Notes: a model not told the origin generated them from the sequence alone. A stretch of 64,000 nucleotides of DNA from Rhabditoides inermis (GCA_963966185.1 CAWZYM010000012.1:408501-472500); one strand, 5' to 3'. Positions 27,839 through 46,000 are shown, counted from the stretch's first letter. Made by a program: numbers and translations.

Positions 27839-28205
27839 TAGAGACTAGGAGCCAGAATGGGCAGCCGGCCTGAAATCAAATCGATCGATCGGTGAGGAGA
27901 GGGCGAGTGAGAGCGCTCGGCAGTTAAAGAACGTGCGAATAGGGGAGGAGCAGAGCAGTGCGGGTGGGGCTGCTTTGATCTCTGTGCCACAACTTCCCAA
28001 TTTTAACAGTAATACTACAATTAACATAATATGATAAGGAAGATCAGTTTAACGCACTCGGCTCTGCAATTACAATTCATGACCGAGGTTTCAGTGGTTC
28101 AGAATCTAATGAAGTCTGTTTTATATGATACGTATGTGCATACATAAATGATTCCAAAAGAAACATTCGAATTCATTTGAAAACATCGCAAAACAAACTG
28201 GCAGA

Positions 28206-28355
28206 TATGAAGATCGAACGCGCCTGGTTAGCACCAGTACGCCCTCACCCTACCACTTGAGCTATTCCATATCATGATGAAACTTCTTTTAGAATATGGG
28301 GTGGCTAGCGCAGTGGATGAGCTATCGTGCGGAAGGTCGTTCATCTCAGAAAAAG
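28206..28355. repeat. Two tRNA-like (SINE-like) sequences in divergent orientation
   Basis: On the minus strand at about 28211-28270, TAGCTCAAGTGGTAGGG and GTTCGATCTTC resemble A and B boxes. On the plus strand from 28298, TGGCTAGCGCAGTGG is followed by GGTCGTTCATCTC. Neither folds into a sound cloverleaf by eye, so they are probably tRNA-derived repeat remnants. Confidence 0.35.
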
Positions 28356-28399
28356 TCACGGTGGAGTGACGACCACTCTCACAACTTTCGTGAGCCTCT

Positions 28400-31168
28400 A
28401 GTCAGAAGTCTGTGACGTCATCTGATCCAAATTCATTGCATTAATTAATGGACCAATTGTAAACAGCTAGCGATTTGTACTCGAGAGCCTTAGGTCAGTC
28501 CTCTTATTGGCTAGGTCGGCGGTTGTATAACTTGAAACTGCTGATAATCAAACTTTTACGGTACATGCACTCGAGATATTACATGATAACTACTGAAGAA
28601 TGGCTAGTTTACTCGTAGTAGAATTTCAATTCGACTAGCTAGTAACTTGCTAGGTAATGGAACTGCTTAGATGATGAAGGGAAGAAGATAGAAATTTGTA
28701 ACGTGTGTAGCGCGTGTCAATGAGCGATCGGCAGAGGCGTGAGCGATTGGACCAAGTTATTTGGAAGGTTTCTAATTTAGATACATTCGTATATAACACA
28801 ACATTGTTCGGCAACACAAGATCTATCAGTTTCAAAAAAGCGGGAATCACAGAAACTATTTTATAATTTCAAACCAGTGAATCAGTGAATATTACTATGT
28901 AGATGTAGTAGTGTTGTATAAGTTATTTGTATTTTCAATCATGACAATCTGACTAGTGAGTTTGTAATAAACTCGTCTCCAATTTTCCAGGAGCTTGCGC
29001 ACTAATGGTTTTATTTGAATTCTAATTCATGGCACTACGAGCATGAAATAAATTCCGTGACAATGTGAACAGTAATCGCCATATTTTTATCTATAGACTA
29101 GTGAAAATCGAATTTCAAAAATGTCACGTTCTAGAACGGTGTCAGCGATGGTGGTGTTTGCGTCAAGGAACGAAGTCGCGTATTTCGAATTGTTTTGAAA
29201 TGCAGTTTTCACAGAATGGTAGAGAAAAATATTGTCTACCATTCCCGCATGGTCATGTTGCATTAATATTCATAGTAACGGAGAGATTTTTATGCGACGA
29301 CACTATTCTAGGGACCACAATGAGAATTTCAAAAGTTTGAATGTCGTATAGCAGTTTGTATAATAATGTAGATCGTTTCAAGCTGATTTCGAGAATATAT
29401 AATGTTCATAGGGTTCATCGTTCACATTGCGCTCTAATTCCGTGCGGCGCGCGCGCATCTGAGCCCGCGCTCACATAGGGAAAGTGCAACAGAGGGCGGC
29501 TAGATCAAAGCACTGATGACGTCATTAATAGTTAAATTGTTAATATACTCGTTTCTAACAGTAGCACTACACTTTGTTTGATTATAATCAATCAATACTC
29601 GATGAATTACGTCTCTTATGACACCATTTTTCATTACTCATTTTGGGCAATGGCGGCTAGATCAAAGAAATATGACGTCATCATATCACTCTTTATCGAT
29701 TTTCAATACTTTACAGGGCACGTTTTCCCATAAATCAAATACCGTTGGAATCAGCGCGGAAGGGCGGATCGTTCTACTCTAATTAGAGCAAGTAACGCGT
29801 CCAGTCAGAAAATGTTACATGATTTCGACACAAACTCTACACCTCACGTTGCGGTCCCTACACTATTCGCACGCCTTCAGAACTGGAGAATTGGAAGGGA
29901 CTTTATGTATGTTTTATTTTCGTAGTTCTCCAATGTGAAAAAAATTTCTTTGAAATTTGAGAAAAGGACATCCATTCTCTTTCAAAAAGTACGTAAGTAA
30001 AGAGAAGAGGTTTGTCTGGATCTGATTCAACAAAAGCACATGCATAAAATCTCTTTGCAGCTGACTAAATAATCAAAACAAACCTGCTCTTTTGAATTCA
30101 TGAAATTAGAACATAAATATTATGCATTATAATAATTATAGTGAACTATAATAAAAATTTGGCTTTTGTCACAGTCACCTCCATTATATATTTTTCAATG
30201 TTCAAAAACACATTTCAGAGTGATTCGAAAGAGCAGGTTTGTTTTGATTATTTAGTCAGCTGCAAAGAGATTTTATGCATGTGCTTTTGTTGAATCAGAT
30301 CCAGACAAACCTCTTCTCTTTACTTACGTACTTTTTGAAAGAGAATTTATAATAGTCCTAGTATAAGAAAATAATATAAGTGTAGTTGTTACAAAACAGC
30401 GCACAGAAAGACATAAAAGAAATGACACTATACTATTCGGTCGACCTAATTCTCTCTCACATTCCGAAACCCGGCCCATAATTCTAGACGGAAAGTGAAA
30501 GTCTGATTCACTCGAAGAGAGATTTGAGACGAGAGCTGTAACTTTTTTCACTAGTGACAGATCAATTGCAGATTTCCTGTCGAATTATCGCGTAACAGGG
30601 TATTTGTCCCAAGTTCTGTCGGCTTCTCGTCATCTAAAAATCTTGTATTTCTATCAATTCGTATAGACAAGTGTTGGTGTGTTAGTGAATTAAAACATAC
30701 ACGCGGTGAAAGTGGTTGTTGTGGATCCAGCACAAGCTGACATTAGCTTCAACCAGAAACAGCTTCGTTCAACTTCAATCATAATTCCGAGTTGTATGGG
30801 GCTGGAGACGGTTTGGCAGGACATGAGAAAAAGGGGAGAGAGAAGAGGACGCTAGTCAATCAGCTGAGCTGAGTCTTGTGAGTCTACTCCCTTCACTCGC
30901 ACTGAGTTCTTCATCCACACTTGACAGTCTAGCCATTTTCAACAATGTCCAGCCAATTACGCACGAATGAAACGTGACAACAAACATTTATCAACATCAA
31001 TCAACAAACGAACAACTCTTATTCACAGACAACCTCTCGAGGAACGAGAAACAAAAAGATCAATTTTCACAGGTGTAACAACTCACAGTCTTTCTCTCTT
31101 CAGGTATGATACCTCTCGGTCTTTCCCCTCCTCTCTTCTCTCTCTCCCTCTCTCTCTCTCCCTCTCTC
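28400..31168. other. Long gene-free stretch
   Basis: No exon with coding support. It contains a direct repeat of GGCGGCTAGATCAAAG at 29495 and 29651, each followed by a TGACGTCAT octamer, and a MITE at 29974-30346. The rest is AT-rich unique sequence up to the 3' end of the zinc-finger gene. Confidence 0.5.
29974..30346. mobile_element. MITE with ~120-bp inverted arms
   Basis: The left arm (29974 to about 30095) and right arm (about 30226 to 30346) are close to perfect reverse complements starting ATTCTCTTTCAAAAAGTACG. They flank about 130 bp of AT-rich sequence. No target duplication was identified. Confidence 0.8.
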
Positions 31169-34671
<3,503 letters not shown>

Positions 34672-37234
34672 CTGTAGATTAGAAGTGTGTGAATATAACA
34701 TAACGATAATGGATAAAATAATAAAAATTCAAAAAAAAACATAAATTAGAAATTAGAAACTGTAGTGCCTTGTTGTGCAGTTGGTGCGATTCTCGGCTTT
34801 CGACTTGGATCTACTAATTCATCTGTAAGTGATCAACGACCACTGTATTGATTGTTTCGGCTCACGTCATTTCCGGTACGTTTCTGTTGTGGTATTTGTT
34901 AGTTGTTTTGCCGTGATTATGCGCAATATATCGAACTTTCGCGTGTCGAAATTCCAGGTTCATATGCCAGTGATCCACGCATTATGTCATTTACGGACTT
35001 ACTGACTGATACTTGATTTTTATGACGTCATTTAGTGTTGCTTCTTGCGTATAAATGCATCCTTGAGCGATTTATGGTCATTTCTCGCGAGATTGCTCGG
35101 GGGCGATAGATGGACAGTTCCGTAATCGATCGCAGATCGAGTTATTCACCGATCTTATCTCGACGCTCCAAGACCGCACACATTGCAACTCGCTCTATAG
35201 CGACACAGAGCTTATTCTCGAACGAGTCACATTCATGTCAAGGTCGCTCGTGGATGAAGTTATGATGATCATGCGCGAACGTTCGAAATCGCATAGCCCG
35301 GTCACATAGTTCAGCGGCGGCCTTCGACCAGGCCTCGAACGATTAGTATTTCTTTTACTACTACTGCATTTTTCTCCGCCGCGCAGGCCGCGAAGACACG
35401 AGGTCGCGCGAAGAACGCCTATGGAGAGAATCTCGTTATATTCCAGTTGATGTCACGAGCGGAATAGCCCCGCTGCTGGGGATCCGGGACGATTTCGCCA
35501 TCGCCATCGCAGGCATACTGTATTCAGTCAGCTACACACACTCGCGCACACACACCGCCGCGCACCTTGTTATTGTCCATGTCGGCGTAGTTTCATCGAA
35601 ATGCCCCGATCGGTGATATCTGATAAGTTGGGAGAGAGAGTGTTGCTGGGTGCTGCAATGCAACGTAGCATCCGGCATTTCTCGATCCCCCCCCACTGAT
35701 AGCGATACCCAAACAACCCCGCAGCCACTAATGTTTCATATATGTTTTCGCTCGGCCCACATCTCACAACAAAACGCAGCATTGATTGATCGCAATAATG
35801 TCGGCGCATATTTTATAAGTGGCAACCGTGCAAGGTGCACGTTGGGGTTTGTGTCGCCCCACCACTGTCCACACATCTCGTTTCGCAATACGGCGTCACG
35901 TTTGTGGCTTGTTTATCGTGTTTCTCTCTCACTGCCATCTCAACCCGGACGGCGTGTTTCCTGCCGCGTGGAACTCCGCGACTCCGCCTCTATTTTCCTC
36001 CACTGGACTCGAGATTTCCACAATCACTCCCCACAAAACCACGCTTCTCAAATGTCCCCCTGCGAATCAACAGGAGTCCGAAGACCAGGCTCTATTATAC
36101 ACTCGTTACTCCGTTCTTTGCTCCGCCAGTGTTCCTTATTCGAGCAGCGACCACCAGCGAAGCCTATGAATTGTTTACCGCGCTGCACACTCCCCAAAGA
36201 CTTCGCATATCCTATTGCTTCTGACGCTATACAGTAGTGTATTTTGTGGCATATGAGGACTGCTTGAAGCTGTGCAATTATACAATTACAATCTGGTCGG
36301 CGTTTATGATAGTGAGAAGCGGGCCGGAGGGCTTGCGATTGACGGCTCGTGCTGCCTGTCCCCTATGGCAGGGGACAGGGGGCGGGACACCCAGCGGCGG
36401 CCGCGGCGGTGTGCTGGCCCCGCCCCCCTGACCGTTCTTTCTAGAGCCGCAGCCGAGTGAGAGAGAGAGAGTGAGAGAGACACGGCCACTCCAAGCTTGA
36501 TTCACCACCATTCATCACCTCTGCTTCCGTCCGCGGTCTAATGTGTCCTATTTGCGCAGCCATGGTTTCTCTTTGCGGGACCCCGCGTGTCCGTTTTCTG
36601 CGGAACGTGTGTGGAATATTGATTGTAATGGTGGTAGGGGTGGGAGGAGTCGCGCCCCGGATATTTGGAGTGAGCGAGTGAGTGAGCGAACAGCCTCGTG
36701 TCTCTCTTCTCTCACTCGATTTGTGGAGGTTGAGTCATCCACACGCAACTGGCGCTTTTGTTTTTGTTCCGATCGCCGAAGCGGTCGATTCCAATTGGAC
36801 CACGACACAGCTGCACGCACTATTCCATCTCTTTTTGTTTGATTGTACTGTGATTGTGTATACTGCGTGTATGTGTGCATTCACGTCCGCTTATACCTCA
36901 TTATACGGCTGCGTGCCAACCGGTTCTCTGTTATCTCTCTTGTCCAGCGTTTGTTAGTCGCTCTCGCTTTTTTTCGCTCAGCAAGATATCTGGACAGCGA
37001 TTGCGCAGCCTGCGTGCGTATTGCGTGTAATGTTGCCACATGTGTCTTCTTCCCTCCTGGTCTTTCTCTACGTCTGCTTTTCTGCCAGCGCGCTCACTTT
37101 TTTGCCGCGGATCGTACGTGTAGGTATTCTAGATTTCCTGGATCTACAATTTATGAGCCCCCACGTTCGCTACGTTCATATATTCGTGTACGTTACGTCA
37201 CATTATACAGTATGATTTCTCTTTGCAGGCCCTC
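34672..37234. other. Divergent intergenic region between zinc-finger and bZIP genes
   Basis: It should hold both promoters and any 5' UTR exons. No TATA box is assigned. A short minus-strand frame begins ATGGACAATAACAAG near 35579. A 10-bp perfect hairpin (CCTGTCCCCT, loop ATGGC) lies at 36355-36379, next to GC-box-like GGGGGCGGG and CCCCGCCCCC sequences at 36378-36428. Confidence 0.5.
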
Positions 37235-40200
37235 ATGGACCTGGACCTGAACATGGACCTGCTGCTCACAGGCGACGACCCCACGCTGAGCATGGTCTTC
37301 CCCGACGACCCCTCGGCCTGGGACAGCTTCAACCTGTTTGGCGCGGATTCAGGAATCATGGCAGATACGCCCGTGGAGGACCCCGAGGAGTTCTGCAACA
37401 AGCTGTTGTATCAGATGGAGGGCATGGAGCACGAGGACGAGCACAGCTATGCGGCGCTGTCGCCGGCGAGCAGTGAGCGGAGCGGCGCGTCGAGCTCCAA
37501 CACGACTACGTCCAGTTGCTCCTCCTCTCCCTCCCAGCACAGTCCCGTCGACATTCTCGAAGCCGCCTCGCAGGAGCTGTTCGCCACCCCCACTTTCTAC
37601 ACACAACAGCAGCCCGTGACGAAGTTTGCCCCAGCGACTGGGATGGTTCAGGTGAGGGCGGGAGGCAGGGAGTATGGGACGGTGTTGATGATTGCAGAAA
37701 AAGTCGGGAGTGATGCAGCGGACAACCCCGGCGGCGCAGCGGACGATTGTGCGATTCAGTGAGTTCTTGTTCACTTTTGGTGTGTATGCGTGAGGCTATC
37801 TGGTTTCGGCCTGTGTTCTTGTTGGTCACTCGATTCTCCTCTCACATCGCCTCTCACCTTTCGGTCTGAGAGTGACTGAGTGTGAGAGAGAGAGAGAGAG
37901 CGATTGGATTGCCTCGGGCGATGCAAGTTTTTCTCCCCCTCCTCGCTGTGCGTGTTTTCTATTCACACTCTCTTTCCCTCGCTCTCCTTTCTCTCTCTCT
38001 CTCTCTCTCTATCTCTCCCACCTGCGCGTTCCCTCGTTCTCCTCTGATCGCAACAGCCTCTTTTTCTCCCTCACCATGTTCTCTCTGGGAGTTGAGGGGT
38101 CAGGAGGGGTGTATGATTGAATAGCCGGAATAACCTGTGCCCGCACTGACCACTCGAGGCTGACGCTGACCATAAATGGACACGGGCGGGGGGTGACGGA
38201 ATGTTTGTTTGTTGTGAGTGGTGTTTGTCTTGGCGGCGTGTCAAAATGTCGCGCTCGCTCCTCGCTGACCCTCTCTCCCCCTCTCTCTTCTTTTAGGGCG
38301 GCTCACGACCGCTGACCATGAACGCGATCGGATCAATGCCGGTCGTTTAGAGGCCCTCGTATTGATTGCCCATTTATGGGGGTTGAGGAGTGTGTGGGCG
38401 GAGAGGGGAGAGCCTCAGATGGAGGGATGTGCGGTGCTGTTATTTTTGTATGCAATTGAGCGACCGGCGTCACGTTGCAGTGCCACGTCATGCTAGCGCA
38501 GAGAGAAGGGGGAATGCGGCTGCGTATTGATCGCGCCCCTCTCTCTCTCTCTCTCTCACTGCGCTCTCGCTGCATCCGTTCGACCGAGTGTTTTCGTTCC
38601 ATTTGGCAAGTTGGCCAAGTCCGCCAAGTGTGTGGGTGTGAGAATTGGCTGAGAGAGGCTTGTGACGTCTTTTCCTTGTTTGGAAGGGTAGTGTATATAT
38701 CAGTTTCGCAATCTGCAAAGTGGTGGTGAGAAACTGCGTAGCCTGCGGGCGAATCGCGGATATCTGTGATCTGTGGGGATAAGGGAAAGGTTGCTGGCTG
38801 AATGGGTGCGATGATACTTGGAATTTGGGATGAGCAATTTGTGCAAAGTGATCAAGGTGTGCGAAGTGTCCCGGGAGAGAGAGTGGCATGCTCTCGACTC
38901 GACGCGCATCCGACCTTGGTGTCGTTTCGTGACAATCGGCGGTGCAGATTAGGCTGGATCGAGCAGACTGTGTCTACTGGATGACCCAGGAATTGCTGAT
39001 CTCACTGACCACCCCCATATTGCCACTCGAAGGGGGGCAGCTAAATGGATTAATTTGTTTTCGTCTCGGGCACACAGGGGATGCGCACAGCAGGCCTCCT
39101 GTTTACGGGTTGCATATGAAATGAGAGAGGGGGAGGGGGGGGGGAGAATTGACTGGAGACTGGATTATGCTAATCTCACGAGATCTCACTGGGTTTCCGG
39201 TGTTCCGGATTAATAGTTGTTTGTTTACTCTGCGGAGAGGTGTGGAGCACTGACTCTGATATGGGTCAGATGGGAGTGACTGTGTAATGTGGCACCCGGG
39301 TAATTTGAGATGAATGGAGCGATTGCGCGCTTGGATGCTGATGGATTAGCTTTTTGCGCGTCTCTGTTTCTGGGGACACGCGAGTGTTTAGATTGGGCCC
39401 AGCTAAACACACTAGCCTGTCCGCGTATTGGATGGATGGACTCTGACACTACTGAGGTCAGCAAGGGGAAGTGCATCGGACATGGTGTGTCATGTGTGTG
39501 TCTAGCCGACTGTTTTGGCGGATCAGCCAAGTATGCACTCGCGCGATTGTTTTGCTGCCCGTCTATGGTTGTCGGATCGTCCACGGTTGTGAAGGATGCG
39601 ATCCGGGATCCGGGACCGGCGATGTTTGGTGCCGTATATGGGATCGGCAAATGAGAGATACGAGATAGGATAGCCGAGACGTGTACGGGTGGAGTGGGCA
39701 CGCGGGTGTGAAGTGAAGAGGGTTCGGAGATGTTTGAGTAGGATTGACAGTGGGTCACACCGGAGGAGTGATTAGCCCCGTTTGTATAGGGAGGGGGGTG
39801 AGGCGGCTAGAGGCCAAAGCATCGGCGCCGATGATAGGTGGCTGTCAATGTCGAGAGATGGCGATAGATATGGGTAATTATGCGCTGTATGGGAATGACG
39901 TCGGCTCGCCGGTTTTGATCGAAGGGGGGGGGGGTGAAAGTAGTTGCGCCGGTGCGACACTGTGTCACGGTGTGAAGGCTGTGGTCTCCTTGGGGGTTCA
40001 CATGTGCTAGCTATGGCAACGGGAACTGTGTCTTGGTTAGGCGATCCGATTCCTTCTCGCACATTCTGCAAATGGACAAATGGTCGATCGATCGAATCCG
40101 TTCCATTGTATGCGTGTGTATATTTGGGGATTGGGGGAAGAGGTATGGTATATATTGGGAGCGAGCTGTTTGCGCAGCCTTGAGGTATTATGGAAGGGGG

Positions 40201-41942
40201 GGGGGGAGTGACCCTGAGGTGAGGAAAAGAGAGATGAATGGATGATTGAGGAATGCTATCGCCTTGAGAGCCAAACACTTGATCACATTATGCGAAGATT
40301 GAAATGAATGATGCACGGCTGTCTTCTGCAGAGGAAAAGAATGGAAAGGAATGAAGAGTACTGAAACCGTGTTTTTACAGAGCCTGCCCTGCGCGCCAAT
40401 GGTCCGTCGGTGGTGTCGCCGTCTTCGATCTCCCTCTCCACACCTACCACCAACAGCAGCAGCAGCAGCACATTCGAGCAGAAGCCGGCCAAGATGCAAA
40501 GTGGTGAGTGGAGGGTGCTCCCTGCTCATCGTTCTTGTACGAAGCTTGCAGTACATATATCATATTAGAGAGAGAGGAGAGAGAGAGGGAGAGAGAGAGT
40601 TAGAGAGAGAGTTAGAGAGAGAGAGAGAGAGAGAGAGAATCCCTTCTTCAGGCGGCGAGCGCACGCGCAAGTACCCCGCGCTGGTGCTGACCGACGAGGA
40701 GAAGCGTCTGTGCAAGAAGGAGGGCATTCAACTGCCCGATCACTACCCGCTGACAAAAGCGGAGGAGCGCGACTTGAAGAGGATCCGCCGGAAGATCCGC
40801 AACAAGCGCTCCGCCCAGACGAGTAGGAAGAGGAAGCAGGTGCGTGATTTGATATTGATTTATCAGTTATAGATTGAGGGTTGGGTTGGGAGGAAGAGGA
40901 TTGGTTAGGCTTGAGGAAGAAGTAGGTGTGTTACTCTACTGTTTACCTATCCAGGATGGGTATTGTGTGTGTTGGGCTTTACGTGAGCGTTCCTGTCGCT
41001 GCCTGTCACGGCTCGCGGGTCGGGGGACCTCGAGGTCCGAACTCGGCGGGCACTTTGTTTGCAGAGTGACTGCGGTAGGGGAGAGGAGAGAGGGAGAGTC
41101 TACGAAAAGCAGCCAGCTTTTTGATCAGCATGACGCGAGAGAGATGGGGTGACACAGTAGTAGTATTGCTGTTTGAAGGGGGTCTGGTTTGGTTTGGATG
41201 GATGGTATTAGATTCAACGTGTCGTATGAGAGTTGCTGTATTGCGAATTGCAATTGTAGGTGTATGTGTGTACAGCTTGCGTTGGCGGCATATAGCGCGG
41301 GGCTTCCGCTGTTATTGTGATGCGATTGATTGAAACGTGGCGTCCACGGTTTGTCATTTTCACACAGGCGCGCGGGCACATATATTGCACCCCACACCAA
41401 AACTACTAAACCTACCACCCGATCCGGGCTGTTTGGCTATTGATGTATTGTAGTGGGGAGCCGAGGGGAGTGAGTGAGTGTGTGCGCAAAGAGAGAGAGG
41501 GGTGACAAATGGTCTGTTGTGCAAAGTTGGGGACCGAAATTGCGCCATTGTTGCAGGACGGGTATTGTCTTGTGTGATTTCTGGTGACTGCGTGTTTTCA
41601 ACATTCGACGATTTCGAAAATGTGGATTTGCACGATCGATGGCTGGATTGCGTAGTGCGCGAGAAAATGAATCTGCGCGGATTTGGGTTGGATCGGATCT
41701 CGTAGCAGAAAGCGATGGGGGATGGATACTGTAGGATAAGGGTGGGTTATGACAATGGAATGAAGAAGTGGTTGATGGTTCAAGGATGGTGCGGAGCACA
41801 TGTGACAGGGAATCGAGGACGGTGGTGTGTGGTCGCGATTGAATGTGATTCTTTCCCGGCACGTGAGTGACCTCTAGTTTTTCTCGCCGTTTCTCGGTGT
41901 CAAGATGTCGTGTATCCGGAGTGGAAGTGGAACACGCAGAGC

Positions 41943-41981
<39 letters not shown>

Positions 41982-42967
41982 GATGATGGAAGAGGAGTGA
42001 GAGGAACAAGGGGGATGGTGATATCAGTGATATCAGTGATGAGAGATTCGACGCTGGCATACGCGGTAGTGGGTGCTTTTGGAGATAAGATGCCTCTCCT
42101 CGTTGTTGGGAGAGTTGCCTGATAGGAGTTGCCAGGTTCGCCACAGGTCAATCAGGAACCCCATGATAAGCTATCAGAAGAGGGGGTGGCATGCATGCAT
42201 GGAATAGAGTGCGTAGTAAGTGAAAGAGCTTGAAAGTAGGGGGGGGGGGGGTAAGTGTTCCATCGGACAGTTGTGACAGTTGAGTCTGACAGGTTTACTA
42301 GATAGTAATGTGGACAAGTGTGATTGACACTTGGCGAAGAAAGGCTGAAAGAAGAAGAAGATTGGGCTAGACGTTCCAGAACACAAAAGGAGATTGAAGG
42401 GGGGACCAGTTTAAGAATGGTATATGGATCACGGTACTTTTGCATTACGGTACTTTGCAGGACTACATTGAGCAGCTCGAGGACCGCGTCGCCGACTGCA
42501 GCCAAGAGAACCACGAGCTCAAGCAGCAGGTACGGGGGTTACGGTAGATGGGGAGATGGTACTGTCGGTTATGCTATTACTAGATGTGGGAATGTTTGTG
42601 TGCGTGAGAGAGATGGTTTGGCTCGTTTGTGGGGATAGAGATGTGTGGCTGTGATTAGATTGTTATTTCGCACTGCGCACAGATGGTTTTTCGGAATTGG
42701 GGAGCGAGAAGAGAGGGGGGGGAGCGAATGGATAGAAGGAAGAAGAGTCGAGAACCGATCTGCATCTCATCCTGCTGTGCTATCTCGTCTATCTCTCCCT
42801 GGAGTGGTTTCACTTTCCTATATCTGTAATGAAGATTGTGGTGTAACACATTTGGACGCTGGGTTAGGGAGAGAGATGGGTGGAAGAGAGGTAGAGGGGG
42901 AATGAATGGCTACTCTCTTGCATGTGTGCACTGCAGGTGTTGCAGTTGCGTGCTTCTTCTTGTTTCT

Positions 42968-43006
<39 letters not shown>

Positions 43007-46000
43007 TTCTCTTCAGTGAGGGAGGGAGGGAGCAGACGGAGACTCGAGGGCTATTAATGATGCGCTGAGTCAGTGTGTCTGGCCCGAGTGGTGTAGTGTA
43101 ACACTGGACACTGGTTGGGCAAGGTTTTGTCGAGAGAAACATGATTCATCAATTGAAATGTTGATTAATCAATTTATAAGGTTGCATCATAACACGTAAA
43201 AGAAATGATGATACAACCACACTCAAGTGGGGAGCCATGATGACGTGGTTGTTGCGGAGTGGGGTTAATATAAGAGTCTTTCCAGATTGAGCCTACCAAA
43301 CAGTCATCATCATCATTAGTCTTTTCAAATAACAATAATAACAATAACAATAATAAAACAAGATAATCGAGGAGCAGTAGACGTAATACCGATGGCCTAT
43401 TCTAATGCGCAGTGCGCAAGGCTACAATCTACCCTTTTGCAGATTGAGCTGCTCACCCGCCAGAACGCGTCGGTGATGTCGCAGCTGCGCAAGCTGCAGG
43501 CGGCCCTGGGACAGGGCAGTCGACGGGGCGCGCAGGCCGGCACATGCCTCGCCGTGCTGGTCCTCTCGGTGTGCCTGCTGGTCGCGCCGAATTTGTCCCC
43601 GCTGCTCAAGGTTTGTTTGTTTGTGTTTGGTTGATGACTTTGTTCGTCTCGAGGGCTATTGAAACATTTTGATTTTGATATAGTTGTTTTGTTAGATAGT
43701 GTAGGTAGTAGTATACTCAGAGGAGTTCACAGGAATTCTCAGGAGGGATTAGAAGATGATGTACAAGTGTCGTGTGTTGCAGAGCAAGCAGTCCGAGCTA
43801 GACTTACAGACCAAACATATCTATGCTTGATATAACCTACCACATCTGTCTTTGATTCTGGAAATGAATGAGTGCTTGTTTCAGAGCAAGCAGTCTGAGC
43901 TGGATCATTTAGTGTCTTTGGTGTCATTCAGAATCTATTGTAGTTTTGTATAAGTGTGGTGTGTTGCAGAGCAAGCAGTCTGAGCTGGAGGAGGCGGCGG
44001 CGCGCGCCGCCGGCCAGCAGATGAACCAGCAGCAGCAGACGCTCGGACAGCAGCAGAGGACCGCGCAGGCCATCAGTGGTGAGTCGGCTATTCATTGAGT
44101 ACTATGTCCATGGTAGCCATACACGCTGCGAGTAGGCCATCAGTGGTACGTCTACTGGTTCTCGATTGTCTTGTTTATGTTAGCCAATGGTGGTGCTCTG
44201 GTGCTTTTGTTATTGGGATTATGCGTGAATCACGCTTCACGTTTAACAGTTGTATTCCCGTAGTGGTGATTCACACGTATCACGTAGTACGATTTCATCA
44301 TGCGTATCAGGGGTTCAGTGTGTTATCAGTGCATGGTTTGATGAGAGCTGATCAGTTTGCTGACGATGTGGATGTGATAGATGAGAGTTTACGATATTGA
44401 TAGTGGATGGTTCGTATGGTAATCGGCACGGTGGATAGTGCACCACCATCTCACCTGATCGCATTGACAAAGTGCAGAGTGAGGTGGAGGTTTATGGGGG
44501 GGGGGTATACAAGTTGCGTATGGGTATATTGGGGGAGAGAGTAATTCTAGACACAGTCCCCTGAACTAGATTAGAACTATGGAATCATCTATTGAAATTG
44601 TCTAATAGATCATATTTACACCAGTCGGAGTCGACTGACTTACTGACACGCAGACAATGCGTTTTCTATATCACACGGTCTCTGTAAAAAGCGAACTCTC
44701 GATAAACTAGAAAAATCATAGTCACGGATTTTGATGAAATTAATTTTCCTGAGGTTTTCAAAGATTCTGAACACATCCTGCGCAGTGGCTAAGTCCAAAA
44801 AAATTTTTGGTACCAGATATGGTATACGGTACCTCAAATTTGCATAATGGACCAAACTCAACTAAACTTTGATCTGAAGGTGTCATTTTACTCGTTACAT
44901 GATTAAAAACAAGTTTATAATTGAACATTTCTGCATAATTTCAATGATTAAAAAATTATAGTCACAAAACCGAAAATTTTTCTATTTTTCAGATATTTTC
45001 TTTTTTGAAAATTTAACCGATGCCCAGTCCAAATGAAAGCAACGTTATATTGAGCAGATTATGACGGTCATTTTCAGCTATAAAAATCAAAAATCGAAAG
45101 ACACCTTTTTTGGGAACAGCCGCTCAAAGTTGGTACACTCCGACATTCCTAGTCAACAAAATTCCAACTGCAAAGCATTTATCAACAAAAATTGCGGGGA
45201 TTCTTCAAATCAAACTATTAAAATGTTTATACGTTATCTCTAACACGATATTTACTCGTAGTAAAGTAAATCACTCATAAGAACATAAAATCGTTAACGT
45301 TTTGCGATGATTGCAGGTGCACCAATCGCTGTACCTGCAATCATCGCCAAACGTTTAAAAACATTCATTCCCATTTGGGTATTTGCCTTGCGGACAATAC
45401 TCATACAAACCAACATTGATGTTGTTTATCGATAGCTATTTGATTTCCATCGATAATCGAATGCGCTGCAAATAAGGACCAGCTTGTCCGATAATGTGAG
45501 ATTCAACTGACCACAGGAAACGAATTCCTATAACCACTCCACTTAATGTCAACAGTGATTCTAAAATCCGTGTAGCCTACTCCGTGCAGGCTCACTGTTT
45601 CTCTCGGAGGATATTTATCTACGACAGTCTTCAGCTGAAAATCTATTATCAACTCCTGTCTTGGTCGCAGTGACCGTGATTTGGCTGTTGTTTCGAGGTC
45701 CACATATTCCATAGTCCTGAGGGGGAGTGAAGTAGAAAAGCTTTGGTTTTTTTTCGTACTAACGTACTCCGGTTTCCTTAATTCTTTGCGCGGCAGGCGC
45801 TTCAGCCAAGGCCGAAGCAGGCTGATCGCCAATGGCAAACTTGATTACTTGATACGAGGAAGTGAGCGAAGTACAGCTACTTTTTTCAAAAGTATTTTTG
45901 TTATAAATATGTAGGTGATGATTCCAATCTTGTGAAATTCATCTCGGTAAGCCATCATCTTGGACTCCATAAGATTAAAATGTTCTATTTTCCCGCACCT

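Noticed and set aside
35650..36237. Plus-strand frame upstream of the bZIP gene
   Set aside because: No splice signals, start context or domain; composition resembles neighbouring non-coding sequence.
39225..40278. Long minus-strand frames of 168-177 codons in the bZIP intron
   Set aside because: Their composition (Pro, His, Ser, Thr) reflects the G/T strand skew of the intron. No splice context or domain supports them.
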